Notes: generated by a model not told the origin, from the sequence alone. 64,000 bases of DNA from CAVUAF01 sp963739375 (GCA_963739375.1 CAVUAF010000021.1:4720-68719); one strand, 5' to 3'; shown: positions 18,623-28,947, counted from the first letter of the stretch. Made by a program: numbers and translations.

Positions 18623-19762
18623 ATGGTGAGTTTGACCCAACCCGTTCCGCAAAGTCTCGCCCCCGTTCCCCGTACCATGCTGGCCGCCGTCTATCGCGGC
18701 GTGAATGACGTGCGCGTGGAAGAGGTCCCGACGCCGGAGATCGGACCCGGGGAGCTGCTGCTTCGCGTGCATACCTGCGGCATCTGCGGCACCGACCTCA
18801 AGAAGATAGCCACCGGTTCGCATGCTGCGCCGCGCATCTTCGGTCACGAAACCGCCGGCACGGTGGCGGCTTGCGGAGAAGGCGTGGCCGCCTTCCAGCC
18901 CGGCGACCGGGTCATGGTCTTCCACCACATCCCCTGCGGCCACTGCTACTACTGCCGCGCCAAGACCTTCGCCCAGTGCCCGACCTACAAGCAGGTAGGG
19001 GTCACGGCCGGCTTCGAGCCCGCCGGCGGCGGCTTTGCCGAGTATGTGCGCGTCCTCAACTGGATCGTCGGCGGCCCGGAGTCTGGGGTCGCCAAGACCG
19101 GGGTGGTGAAGATCCCTGCCGGCGTCAGCTTCGCGCAGGCGGCCTTCGTCGAGCCGGTCAACACCGTCCTGAAAGCGGTGCAGACCCTGCGTCTCCAGCC
19201 CGGCGAAACCGTGCTGGTCATCGGCCAGGGGCCGATTGGCATCATGCTGGCCCTGCTGGCCCGGCGTGCCGGCGCCCAGCTGGTGACTTCCGATTTGTTC
19301 GCCCCCCGGCTTACAATGGCTAAGTCCTTCGGTATCACCGAGACGCTGGATGCTTCGCGCTTGGACATCAAGGCGGAAGTGGGCGCGCGGACCGAAGGCA
19401 GGGGCGCCGACGCAACGATTCTCGCGGTCGGCGGCAACCAGCTGATTCCGCTGGCGATGGACGCAACCCGGCCCGGTGGGCGGGTGCTTCTGTTTGCCCA
19501 GACGCAGCACGGCGAGGCGACGTTCGACCCGGCCGCGGTTTGTGTCGACGAAAAGGCGCTGTTGGGGGCCTATAGCGCGTCGGTGGATTTGCAGGACGAG
19601 ACCACGCGGCTGGTATTCGGCGGGGAGATCGCCTTTGAGCGGCTCATCTCGCACCGCTTCCCGCTGCGCCGCGCCGTCGAGGCCCTGCACCTGGCTGCCA
19701 ACCCGCAGCCGGATTCGATGAAGGTCGTGATTGAGCCCGGAGGCGCCGCCGACGGGCGTTAG
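18623..19762 (+). CDS. Zinc-dependent medium-chain dehydrogenase 1
   Basis: The protein has 379 residues if started at this ATG; a second ATG at 18677 (LAAVYRG) fits the usual family start better, and neither has a strong ribosome site. Catalytic zinc residues are in CGICGTD and GHETAG, and the structural zinc cluster is CGHCYYCRAKTFAQC. The nucleotide-binding Rossmann motif is VIGQGPIGIM. Such enzymes oxidise or reduce alcohols, polyols or sugar derivatives with NAD(P). Placed between hpnG and hpnD and followed by a second dehydrogenase, it could act on the hopanoid side chain, but this is inferred from neighbourhood only. Confidence 0.85.
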   Translation: MVSLTQPVPQSLAPVPRTMLAAVYRGVNDVRVEEVPTPEIGPGELLLRVHTCGICGTDLKKIATGSHAAPRIFGHETAGTVAACGEGVAAFQPGDRVMVFHHIPCGHCYYCRAKTFAQCPTYKQVGVTAGFEPAGGGFAEYVRVLNWIVGGPESGVAKTGVVKIPAGVSFAQAAFVEPVNTVLKAVQTLRLQPGETVLVIGQGPIGIMLALLARRAGAQLVTSDLFAPRLTMAKSFGITETLDASRLDIKAEVGARTEGRGADATILAVGGNQLIPLAMDATRPGGRVLLFAQTQHGEATFDPAAVCVDEKALLGAYSASVDLQDETTRLVFGGEIAFERLISHRFPLRRAVEALHLAANPQPDSMKVVIEPGGAADGR

Positions 19763-19927
19763 CGACCAGGGCCGGAAGCTTCGCAGCACCGAGGTTGCAG
19801 CCTGCGTGGCGGGAGCATAGATTAGCCCCCGGGCGTAAGCCCTGGGCAGGTTGAGGAGAAATGCGACACCATGGGCGCAGGATGTGAGTCCTGGGCCGTC
19901 GCACGGGAAACGCCGTTGAGCAAGAAA

Positions 19928-20965
19928 ATGACCGCCGCCGTCCTCTACGGCAAAGAGGACCTCAAGATCGAGCAGGTGCCGATCCCGCAGCTCGAGGAGG
20001 GTGAGGTCCTCATCAAGGTGGAGACCGCCCTGACCTGCGGCACCGATCTCAAGGTCTACCAGCGCGGCTACCACGCCCGCATGATCGTCCCGCCGGCGCT
20101 CTTTGGGCACGAGCTCGCCGGGGTCATCGCCGAGATTGGCCCGGGGGTGCGCAACTTCCGCAAAGGGGAGCGCGTGGTTGCCCTCAATTCCGCGCCCTGC
20201 GGCCTCTGCTATTTCTGCGGCCGCCACCAGGAAAACCTCTGCCACGACCTGCTGTTCAACAACGGCGCTTACGCGGAGTACATCCGCATCCCCCGCCGCA
20301 TTGTCGAGAAGAACATGCTGGCCATCCCGCCGAGTGTGAGCTTCGAAGAAGCGGCGATGACCGAGCCGCTGGCCTGCGTGGTGCGCGGCCTGCACGAGAT
20401 GCAGCCGGAAATCGGCGACACCGTCGCCGTCATCGGCGCCGGCCCCATCGGCCTCATGATGATGCAGGTGGCCCGCCTGAGCGGCTGCAACGTCATCGGG
20501 GTGGTGAAGCACGACTCGCAGGTGGCCGCCGCCCGCCGCATGGGGGCACACGAGGTGGTGCAGATCGCCCGCGTCGACGACCCGGTCGCCGCCGCCCGCT
20601 CCCTCACCCTGGAGCGCCGCGGCCCCGACATCGTGATCGAGGCCGTCGGCCGACCCCAGACATGGCAGTGGGCCGTGGACATCGTGCGCAAGGGCGGGCG
20701 GGTGAATTTCTTCGGCGGCTGTGCTGCCGGCACCACCGTCGCCATCGACACCGACCGCTTGCACTATTCCGAGATCACCCTCAAGGCCACCTTCCACCAC
20801 ACGCCCGACACCGTGCGCAAGGCCTTTGCCTTGATCGCGGAAAAGAAAATCAGCAGTGCCGACTACATCACCGGCGAGGCCCCGCTCTCGCGCCTTCAGC
20901 AGGTCCTGCAGGCCATGCTCAAGCGCACCGGGGAAATCAAGACCGCCATCATTCCCGGGCATTGA
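19928..20965 (+). CDS. Zinc-dependent medium-chain dehydrogenase 2
   Basis: The protein has 345 residues from ATG; a TTG four codons upstream is possible. It is a paralogue of the preceding gene: catalytic zinc motif TCGTDLKVY and GHELAGVI, structural zinc cluster CGLCYFCGRHQENLC, Rossmann motif IGAGPIGLMM. It resembles sorbitol/threonine dehydrogenase-type enzymes. Two divergent paralogues in tandem inside a hopanoid locus suggest successive or alternative redox steps on a polyol, but the substrate is not readable from sequence. The spacer between them (19763-19927) has only short palindromes and no gene. Confidence 0.85.
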   Translation: MTAAVLYGKEDLKIEQVPIPQLEEGEVLIKVETALTCGTDLKVYQRGYHARMIVPPALFGHELAGVIAEIGPGVRNFRKGERVVALNSAPCGLCYFCGRHQENLCHDLLFNNGAYAEYIRIPRRIVEKNMLAIPPSVSFEEAAMTEPLACVVRGLHEMQPEIGDTVAVIGAGPIGLMMMQVARLSGCNVIGVVKHDSQVAAARRMGAHEVVQIARVDDPVAAARSLTLERRGPDIVIEAVGRPQTWQWAVDIVRKGGRVNFFGGCAAGTTVAIDTDRLHYSEITLKATFHHTPDTVRKAFALIAEKKISSADYITGEAPLSRLQQVLQAMLKRTGEIKTAIIPGH

Positions 20966-20970
20966 GACCA

Positions 20971-21072
20971 GTTTCTAGTTTCTGGTTTCTTGTTCCTAAT
21001 TCTCGGCTTCTTCAGGCGCGGGACCTGCCAAGAAGCTCAAAACTAGAAACTAGAAACTAGAAACTGGAAACT
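20971..21072. repeat. Inverted heptamer arrays between dehydrogenase 2 and hpnD
   Basis: The left arm 20971-21005 consists of GTTTCTA/GTTTCTG-type units, and the right arm 21038-21072 of their reverse complement AGAAACT, separated by about 32 bases. Each arm has four to five units, so a stem of 30 or more base pairs with mismatches is possible. It lies just after the dehydrogenase stop and could work as a transcript-end structure. Confidence 0.8.
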
Positions 21073-21168
21073 GGTTTCCTGAATGCTGCCAGATCCCATG
21101 TCCACGCTTTCCACCCCTGGCGGGAACGCGCCCCGGGGCCTGCGGCTGTTCCCGCTAAGGACGCCTGC

Positions 21169-22119
21169 ATGACGCGGGCCGCGCGGCTCCAGTTGGCGAC
21201 GGCCTACGCGGTCTGCCGCGGCATCACCCGCAGCAACGCGCGCAACTTCTACTACGCCTTCCTGGTGCTGCCGCGCGCCAAGCGGGACGCGCTCGCGGCC
21301 GTCTATGCCTTCATGCGGCATTCCGACGACCTCGCCGACGACCCCGCGCTCTCGCCGGCGGAAAAGGCGACGCGGCTGGAAGCTTGGCGCCAGGAAATGC
21401 ATCGCGTGCTCGCCGGCGGCGCTACCGACGACCCCGTGCTCTTCGCCCTGGCCGACGCCCAGCGCCGCTTTGCCGTCCCCGTCGAGTTGCTCGATCACCT
21501 CGTCACCGGCACCGAGATGGACGCGGCCCAGCCGCCGCAGAAGGGCGCCGCGCCGGCGGTGCTGTATCGCGATTTTGAGGGCCTGCGGCGCTACTGCTAC
21601 CACGTGGCCTCGGTGGTCGGTCTCATCACCATCCGCATCTTCGGCTATTGTGATCGTCGCGCCGAGCCCCTCGCCGAAGATACCGGCGTCGCTTTCCAAC
21701 TCACCAACATCATCCGCGACGTGAAGGAAGACGCGTTGCTGGGCCGCGTTTACCTGCCGGCCGAGGACTTGGCGCGTTTCGGCCGCAGCGCCGAAGAGCT
21801 TGCCCCCGCGCGGCTGGCCAACGGATTCGACGCGGCGCGCTTCCGCCCGTTGCTGGAGTTCGAAGCCGCGCGGGCGCGGCAGTTCTACGCTTCCGCCGAC
21901 CGCCTGCTGCCGTTCATTGACGCCGACTGCCGCGCCGCGCTTTGGGCGCTGGTCGAAATCTATCGCCGCCTGCTCGCGCGCATCGCCCAGCGCAACTTCG
22001 AAGTCTTTGGCGACAAAATACGGCTTTCCTCGCGCGAGAAGACGCTGCTCCTGGCCCGCGGCATCTGGCTGCGGATCATGCAGTCCAATCCTCCGCGGAA
22101 CGCGGCCCCGGGAACATGA
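21169..22119 (+). CDS. hpnD: Presqualene diphosphate synthase HpnD
   Basis: The protein has 316 residues of the squalene/phytoene synthase family. HpnD condenses two farnesyl diphosphates to presqualene diphosphate. The first Asp-rich motif is FMRHSDDLADDP and the second is TNIIRDVKED. The NFYYAFLVLPRAKRDA and GRVYLPAEDLARFG segments are typical of HpnD. The stop overlaps the start of the next synthase gene by four bases (ATGA), so the two are translationally coupled. Together they provide squalene for the cyclase at 13 kb. Confidence 0.9.
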   Translation: MTRAARLQLATAYAVCRGITRSNARNFYYAFLVLPRAKRDALAAVYAFMRHSDDLADDPALSPAEKATRLEAWRQEMHRVLAGGATDDPVLFALADAQRRFAVPVELLDHLVTGTEMDAAQPPQKGAAPAVLYRDFEGLRRYCYHVASVVGLITIRIFGYCDRRAEPLAEDTGVAFQLTNIIRDVKEDALLGRVYLPAEDLARFGRSAEELAPARLANGFDAARFRPLLEFEAARARQFYASADRLLPFIDADCRAALWALVEIYRRLLARIAQRNFEVFGDKIRLSSREKTLLLARGIWLRIMQSNPPRNAAPGT

Positions 22120-23114
22120 CGTCAGTGTCACATGACTTGCTCCGTGCCACTTCGCGCTCGTTTTACCTGACGCTGCGCGTGTTGCCGGGCGCCGTCCGTC
22201 CGCAAATCAGTTTGGCGTACCTGCTGGCGCGCACCGCCGACACCATCGCCGACACCGAACTCGTGCCGCTCGACCAGCGGCTGGCGGCCTTGCAGCAATT
22301 GCGGTCACGCCTTCTCGGTCAAAGTGCCGCCCCGCTGAACATCCGCGAGTTCAGCGACCGGCAGCCGTTGCCCACAGAAAAGTTGCTGCTGCAAAGGGCC
22401 GAAGACACGCTGGCTGCGCTCGCGGAGTTTCCCGCCCAGGATCAGGCGTTGCTACGCGAGGTCCTCGCGGTCATCACCAGCGGGCAGGAGCTCGACTTGC
22501 AACGCTTCCGCGCGCCAGGCCCGGGAATCGTCGCCCTTGAAACCGATGCTGAGCTGGACGATTACACGTATCGTGTGGCCGGCTGCGTGGGTGAATTCTG
22601 GACCCGGCTTTGCCGCGCCCGCCTGTTTCCCCGCGCCCGGATCGATGACCAGCAATTGCTCGCGGACGGCATTCGCTTCGGCAAGGGCCTGCAATTGGTG
22701 AACATTCTGCGCGATCTGCCCGTCGATTTGCGCCACGGCCGCTGCTACCTGCCGCGGGAGCGACTCGCGGCCGCCGGTTTGCAACCGGAAACGCTGCTCT
22801 CGCCGCAAAGCGAACCGGTATTCCTGTCTCTTTACCGTCGCTACCTCGATCAGGCGGAGTCACACCTGCACGCCGGCTGGCGTTACACGAACACGCTGCC
22901 TTTTTCGCAAGTTCGTGTGCGGCTGGCGTGCGCCTGGCCGATTTTGATTGGGGCGAGGACGATCACCAAACTGCGCGCCGCCGACGTGCGGCAATTGCAG
23001 CAGCGCGTGAAAATCTCGCGGCCTGAGGTTCGCGCCATCATTTTCCGCTCGCTGCTGGCGTCTGCTTTGCCGTTCGCTTGGCGGAAACTCCTTTCGCCGC
23101 CGCCGAGAACCTGA
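22116..23114 (+). CDS. Second squalene/phytoene synthase-family protein
   Basis: The protein has 332 residues, starting at the ATG overlapping the hpnD stop. The RSFYLTLRVLPGAVR and LLARTADTIADTE segments and the second motif NILRDLPVDLRHGRCYLP place it in the squalene/phytoene synthase family. The DTIADT and DLPVD motifs resemble eukaryote-like farnesyl-diphosphate farnesyltransferases more than standard HpnC. It could convert presqualene diphosphate towards squalene (HpnC role) or be a complete squalene synthase. No HpnE flavoprotein is encoded nearby, which favours the second reading but does not prove it. It ends at the convergence with the minus-strand transporter pair. Confidence 0.8.
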   Translation: MTSVSHDLLRATSRSFYLTLRVLPGAVRPQISLAYLLARTADTIADTELVPLDQRLAALQQLRSRLLGQSAAPLNIREFSDRQPLPTEKLLLQRAEDTLAALAEFPAQDQALLREVLAVITSGQELDLQRFRAPGPGIVALETDAELDDYTYRVAGCVGEFWTRLCRARLFPRARIDDQQLLADGIRFGKGLQLVNILRDLPVDLRHGRCYLPRERLAAAGLQPETLLSPQSEPVFLSLYRRYLDQAESHLHAGWRYTNTLPFSQVRVRLACAWPILIGARTITKLRAADVRQLQQRVKISRPEVRAIIFRSLLASALPFAWRKLLSPPPRT

Positions 23115-23226
23115 CCGGAATCAACTTTCGCGAGCCTCGCCGCCGCTGCTTCTTCTGGCTCGAAGCGGCGGGAGAGCCGGGCTGCACCTTAGTGTGGAGA
23201 TTCGCGACTGGCCACTGCCAGCTGCG

Positions 23227-23613
23227 CTACTGCGCCAGCAGCGCCACGCCGCCGGCCACGCAGACGGCCGCAAACCAGCGGCGCCGGTCCACGCGCTCAT
23301 GCAGGAAGAGGCGGGCGGCGATGGCATTGGTGACAAAGGTGAGGGAAGCGGAGGCGGGCTGCACCAGGCTGACGTCGGCCCACGACAGGGCAATCAGCAG
23401 GCTGAAGAACCCGATGGCCATGAAGCAAATGCCGAGCCAGAAGAGCGGCGCGGTCATGACCGCGCGGGCCGCGCCCCCGAGTCCCGCGGTGCGGCGCAAT
23501 TGCCCCATGTCGCCGATGCGCAGCATGGCGCGCGCGATCAGCACCTCGCCCGCGGTGGAGGCCAGCACGATGACCGCGATCGACGCCCAGGTGTACAGGC
23601 CACGGAGGTCCAT
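23227..23613 (-). CDS. Half-size EamA/SMR-like transporter subunit 2
   Basis: The protein has 128 residues with four predicted transmembrane helices, ending in LFLHERVDRRRWFAAVCVAGGVALL, a typical end of an EamA/SMR domain. It starts three bases after the stop of the preceding half-size transporter. Proteins of this size work as dimers; paired unequal subunits in one operon recall ArnE/ArnF, which flip a lipid-linked aminosugar across the inner membrane. The position downstream of hpnJ suggests a lipid or sugar substrate linked to hopanoids, as inference only. Confidence 0.75.
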   Translation of the reverse strand: MDLRGLYTWASIAVIVLASTAGEVLIARAMLRIGDMGQLRRTAGLGGAARAVMTAPLFWLGICFMAIGFFSLLIALSWADVSLVQPASASLTFVTNAIAARLFLHERVDRRRWFAAVCVAGGVALLAQ

Positions 23614-23616
23614 GGC

Positions 23617-24057
23617 TTATCTACGCTCCTGGCGCACCGGGGCGGCAGTCTCTCGCGCTGCGATCCGGGCGCGCTCGTGGTGCGAGGTGAACGAGGGTCC
23701 CCCGGCGACAAAGCCCACGCCCGCGGTCACCAGCAGGATGCCGACCCAGCGCGTCGCCGTGACGTGTTCTCCAAGGAACCAGACCGAGAGCAGCGCCACC
23801 AGCACGTACCCCAGCGCCGTCGCCGGCAGCACGTAGGTCAGGTCCGCCCAGGAAAGCGCCGAGGTATACCCGGCCAGGAAGCCGACCAGCAGCAGCGTTC
23901 CTGCCGCCACCCAGGGGTTGAACAGGGCGGTGATGACGTGGCTCCAGTGGTGCAGGGAGATGGCGCCCAGGTCCTTCATGCCGCGCGAGAGCAACACATC
24001 ACCCACCGCGCCCAGCACCGTGATAGCGCCCAGGACCAGGTATTTCCGTGGGGTCAC
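23617..24057 (-). CDS. Half-size EamA/SMR-like transporter subunit 1
   Basis: The protein has 146 residues and about four transmembrane helices, with the EamA-type ending SVWFLGEHVTATRWVGILLVTAGV. The GTG start overlaps the hpnJ stop (GTGA on the minus strand), so it is translationally coupled to hpnJ. A charged C-terminal tail of about 25 residues follows the last helix. It forms an apparent heterodimer pair with the next gene. Any role in moving a hopanoid or its glycosyl precursor is inferred from this coupling and from the ArnE/ArnF precedent. Confidence 0.75.
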   Translation of the reverse strand: MTPRKYLVLGAITVLGAVGDVLLSRGMKDLGAISLHHWSHVITALFNPWVAAGTLLLVGFLAGYTSALSWADLTYVLPATALGYVLVALLSVWFLGEHVTATRWVGILLVTAGVGFVAGGPSFTSHHERARIAARETAAPVRQERR

Positions 24058-25690
24058 AAGCTCTCAGCGACCGGCTCGCTGGCACCCGCCTCCAGCTCGC
24101 TCGCCGCCTGCTGGGACGCCGCGACGGCAGCCGCGTTGTTCAGCACGCGCAGCTCGGGATGCGTTCCCGGCGCCGCCGGGGTCGCCGCCTGCGCGCTGCC
24201 GGCGTGCGGCCCGCTCACTCCATCCGCAGCCGCCAGGGCTGCGGCCGTGTCCGCGCGCCGCTCCGCCACGTACTTCTTGCGCTCCGCCCGCAGCTTCAAG
24301 AACGCCTTGGCTTCCTTGTACAGCCGCTTGCGCTCGACGGAGTCGAAGACGGCTTTGCGCACGATGCGGAAGATCGCCTTGGGCCGGAAATAGTACTCGT
24401 CGTAGAAGCGGTGGACCGCCTCCAGCGCCTCTTCCCGCGGCAGGCCGGGGTACTCGATGTGCGCCAGCTGGTGGCCGCCGTCGTCCACCATCTGCTGCTC
24501 GTTGGCGATGAACCCGTTGGCCTTGGCGAAGTCGTAGAACTCGGTGCCCGGGTAGGCGTGCGCCAGCGATACCTGGATGGTCTCGCAGTCCAGCTCCTTG
24601 GCGAAGTCGATGGTGCTGCGGATGCTCTCGCGGGTCTCGCCCGGCAGCCCGACGATGAAGTCGCCGTGGATCACCAGGCCCAGCTTCTTGCAGTCGCGGG
24701 TAAAGCGCGCGCCCGCTCGACCGTCGCGCCCTTCTTGATGTTCTTCAGGATCTGCGGGTCGCCCGATCTCGTAGCCCACGATCAGCAGCCGGCAGCCGGC
24801 ATCGCGCATGCGCCTTCAGCGTCTCGTAATCGGTGGTCACCCGCGAGGTGCAGGACCAGGTCAACTTCAGCGGCTTCAGCTTCGCGCACAGCTCGACGGT
24901 GCGCGCCTTCTGGATAGTTGAAGGTGTCGTCGTCGAAGAAAAATTCCTTGACGTAGGGCCAGTATTCCCTGGCCTGGGCCATCTCCCGCGCCACCGCGTC
25001 GCTCGAACGCTTCCGCCACGGATGCCCGCTCAGCGTCTGCGGCCACAGGCAGAAAGTGCACTGCGCCGGGCAGCCCCGCGTGGTGTACAGCGAGACGAAC
25101 GGATACAGCAGGAAGGGCACGCTGTAGCGCCGCACGTCCAGGTCGCGGCGATAGACGTCGGTGACGTTGGGCAGTGCGTCCAGGTCTTCCACCGCCGGCC
25201 GGTCGGGGTTATGCACCACCCGCCCGTCCTGGAGGTACGACGCTCCCAGGATGTCGGCCAGCGGCTTGCCCTGGGCAAACTCCACCGTCGCGTAATCGAA
25301 CTCGCGCCGCACCACGAAGTCGATCGCCGCGCAGTCCTCCAGCGACTTCTGCGGCAGGGTGGTGACGTGCGGCCCCACGAACGCGATCTTCACCCGCGGG
25401 TTCACCGCCTTCATCGCCTCCGCCAGCTTGCAGTCCCCCTTGAACCCGGGGGTGCTGGTGAACAGGACGACGAACTCGTACTCCTTGGTCAGGTTGATGG
25501 TCTCTTGCACCGAGACATAATGCGGCGCCGCGTCCAGCAGACGCGACCCCTCCAGCATCCCCGCCGGGTAGGCCAGCCATACCGGGTACCAGTACGACTC
25601 GATCTCCCGCGTTGCCGGCCAACGCGAACCGGCCCCGCCGTCAAAGTTCTCGAACGAGGGTGGATTCAGAAAAAGTGTTTTCAGCGGCAT
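24054..25690 (-). CDS. hpnJ: Hopanoid radical SAM protein HpnJ, frameshifted
   Basis: Across frames this encodes about 545 residues. HpnJ is a B12-binding radical SAM enzyme implicated in the cyclitol ring contraction of bacteriohopanetetrol cyclitol ether. The start MPLKTLFLNPPSFENFDGG, the cobalamin-type N-terminal domain (FTSTPGFKGD, FVGPHVTTLP) and the cluster motif CPAQCTFCLWPQ are intact. In 24709-24913 there are four single-base changes: extra bases near 24911-24913, 24809-24812 and 24759-24765, and a missing base near 24709-24715. These break the segment running from DDDTFNYPEG to RFTRDCKKLGLV. The frame then continues through GDFIVGLPGETRESI to a low-complexity Ala/Ser-rich tail of about 60 residues. 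hpnI and hpnK, its usual partners, are not in the window. Confidence 0.88.
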
Positions 25691-26312
25691 CGTGTGAAAC
25701 GCTTATCCTATCATCCCAGCCCGGATTTCCAACAGTTCCCGCCAGCGTAAACCCTGTCACCTGAATCTGATGCACCCGCGCCAGCGAGCGGCGCATTTTC
25801 GCCTCTTGCTGCCCTTATCCTGCATCCGGCGGCGTCCCCGCCGGAATGCCTTTCCGGGTTCTCCCAAACCGGGTTCGGGTTTCGAGTTGCACCGCTTTTC
25901 GGATTAACCGCGGGCGTCCTGGCGTACAACCCCGAGAACGAGCCTGTTCTCCGGCCTTGCGCCGCCCTGAGCCAGCATAACCATCATCCCGGCGCCACAG
26001 TTCCGGCTTCGAGGACCAGCACTCCCCCTTCGGACCGCTGCATCTTTCCGACTTGGACTTTCCGGCTGCTGCTCGTGACCCGGTTGTTTCGGTTGCGGGC
26101 ACAGCAACACCCAGATCCCTCGCTCTGTCACCCCATCAAGCCAAACCCGGGCTCGATGGGGACCCCGGCGCGCTCGGGATGACAACAGCCAACTTGGCCA
26201 GCCGCGCCAATCTAGACTTGTCTGTGCAGAACTCAGCAACCCGCCCCGCGCTCCCGTCCCACGCGGCAAGCGCGGCGCCCCAAATGTGAGTCACTTTCGC
26301 TCAACCTCGGTC
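25691..26312. other. Spacer of about 620 bases between hpnJ and groES
   Basis: I see no convincing gene. It contains the start region of the minus-strand hpnJ unit and a 78-base dispersed repeat at 26110-26187 that reappears at 37818-37895. Short open frames here are low in codon bias and match nothing recognisable. Confidence 0.6.
26110..26187. repeat. 78-base dispersed repeat, copy 1
   Basis: It runs from CCCAGATCCCTCGCT to CTCGGGATGACAACA and contains a GAGCC...GGCTC-type internal symmetry. It matches 37818-37895 at 74 of 78 bases in the same orientation. Its ends match the shorter AGATCCCTCGC...GGGATGACAA fragments scattered in other spacers. Confidence 0.85.
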
Positions 26313-26341
26313 TTGACAAGCCGAGCCCCACCGTGTACCTT
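26313..26341 (+). promoter_or_regulatory. groESL promoter
   Basis: TTGACA at 26313-26318 and TACCTT at 26336-26341 are separated by 17 bases, a good match to a vegetative sigma factor promoter. The operator described next overlaps its downstream end, so repressor binding would block initiation. Confidence 0.8.
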
Positions 26342-26366
26342 AGCACTCGTCGTACCGGAGTGCTAA
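26340..26366 (+). promoter_or_regulatory. CIRCE operator of groESL
   Basis: A perfect inverted repeat TTAGCACTC, nine bases, GAGTGCTAA. This is the consensus CIRCE element bound by the heat-shock repressor HrcA. It lies at the expected transcription start, about 90 bases before groES. A later TGCTAA at about 26428 resembles only half of the site. Confidence 0.97.
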
Positions 26367-26457
26367 CAGGGCCAGAACTCCACTACTTTCAGCACTTCGG
26401 TTCCGGTTACGAATAAATCAAGGCAGTGCTAAACACCATTCTGAAAGGAGTTTCGTG

Positions 26458-26778
26458 ATGACGAAGTTGACCCCATTGCATGACCGCATCCTGCTCCGTC
26501 GGGTCGCGGAAGCGGAGAGCACGCGTGGCGGCATTATCATCCCCGACACCGCAAAAGACAAACCCCAGGAAGGCGAAGTCATCGCGGTCGGCAAAGGCAA
26601 GTCGAACGACGAAGGCAAAGTGTTCCCGCTGGCGGTGAAGGCGGGGGACCGCATCCTGTTCGGCAAGTATGCCGGCACCGAAATCAAGATTGATGGCGAA
26701 GAGTTCGTGATCATGCGCGAGGAAGAAGTGCTTGGCATTCTGGAAGGCCACGGCAAGGCGGTGAAGAAGGCCAGTTAG
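26458..26778 (+). CDS. groES: Co-chaperonin GroES
   Basis: The protein has 106 residues. Start chosen at the ATG preceded by AAAGGAG seven bases upstream; an in-frame GTG lies one codon earlier. The sequence has the family pattern PLHDRILLRRVAEAESTRGGIIIPDTAKDKP (mobile loop included), GEVIAVGKGK and the end FGKYAGTEIKIDGEEFVIMREEEVLGI. GroES caps the GroEL ring and drives ATP-dependent folding in the cytoplasm. It is first in the groES-groEL operon under CIRCE control. Confidence 0.98.
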   Translation: MTKLTPLHDRILLRRVAEAESTRGGIIIPDTAKDKPQEGEVIAVGKGKSNDEGKVFPLAVKAGDRILFGKYAGTEIKIDGEEFVIMREEEVLGILEGHGKAVKKAS

Positions 26779-26809
26779 GGCGCGCCGCGGAAGGCGCTGT
26801 CCGCCGGCC

Positions 26810-26879
26810 GCTATCAGCTTTCCGCTACCTCGTAGCGAAGCGAAAGACGTTAGCGGAAGGTGGCGAGCGGAAAGCGACG
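26810..26879. repeat. Inverted heptamer arrays between groES and groEL
   Basis: The left arm 26810-26830 is GCTATCA GCTTTCC GCTACCT. The right arm 26852-26879 has AGCGGAA-type units, the reverse complement form of TTCCGCT. The structure lies inside the groES-groEL transcript and could adjust the ratio of the two proteins by RNA stability or partial termination. Confidence 0.65.
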
Positions 26880-26941
26880 AACGAAATCGCGTCGGCGCAG
26901 CCGCCGACGGTTGCTAAGAGTTTTGCAAAGGAGAAGGAAGC

Positions 26942-28609
<1,668 letters not shown>

Positions 28610-28613
28610 GGCA

Positions 28614-28655
28614 GTCGTCGGCCGGCGGTCGTTGGTCGTCGGCCAGAAGCGAGGC
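28614..28655. repeat. GTCGTCG heptamer array, left of the low-GC island
   Basis: Units GTCGTCG, GCCGGCG, GTCGTTG, GTCGTCG, GCCAGAA and GCGAGGC lie directly between groEL and its terminator. A closely matching array (36 of 42 bases) lies at 31696-31737 on the other side of the restriction-modification island, and a third at 37902-37936. Confidence 0.75.
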
Positions 28656-28681
28656 CCCGCAGAAGTGCGGGGCCTTTTTTG
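28653..28681 (+). terminator. Rho-independent terminator of groESL
   Basis: Stem GGCCCCGC, loop AGAAGT, stem GCGGGGCC, then a run of seven T interrupted later by G. Strong terminator 43 bases after the groEL stop. Confidence 0.93.
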
Positions 28682-28743
28682 TTGACATCCAATGGCATTC
28701 GCTTTATCTTTGCTTTCGCTACCTATTCGCCTTGGAGGGTTGT

Positions 28744-28932
28744 ATGCCTGATGACCGAAGCCAGGTGGGGAAGCCTGATCGCATTCGCGTTAACATCCAC
28801 GAACCGTATGAACTGGTGTATTGGGCAGGTCGGTTCGGCGTGAGCCAGCAGGCCGTTATTACTGCTGTAAATGCCGTCGGTGTCATGGTTAGCGACGTCG
28901 AGCAGTATTTGCGGAACCAAAACCGCCGGTGA
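28744..28932 (+). CDS. DUF3606-like small protein
   Basis: The protein has 62 residues and starts at ATG after a GGAGGG ribosome site. The sequence begins PDDRSQVGKPDRIRVNIHEPYELVYWAGRFGVS and continues QQAVITAVNAVGVMVSDVEQYL, the pattern of DUF3606 proteins: a short acidic lead, then a helix-turn-helix-like pair of helices. The function of the family is unknown. It follows the groEL terminator directly and may be the first gene of the lower-GC segment, or part of the older chromosome. Confidence 0.7.
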   Translation: MPDDRSQVGKPDRIRVNIHEPYELVYWAGRFGVSQQAVITAVNAVGVMVSDVEQYLRNQNRR

Positions 28933-28947
28933 AAGCTCTGGGCGTGC

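Noticed and set aside
25691..26339. Short open frames in the hpnJ-groES spacer
   Set aside because: They overlap the 78-base dispersed repeat, have no ribosome site and no recognisable protein pattern.
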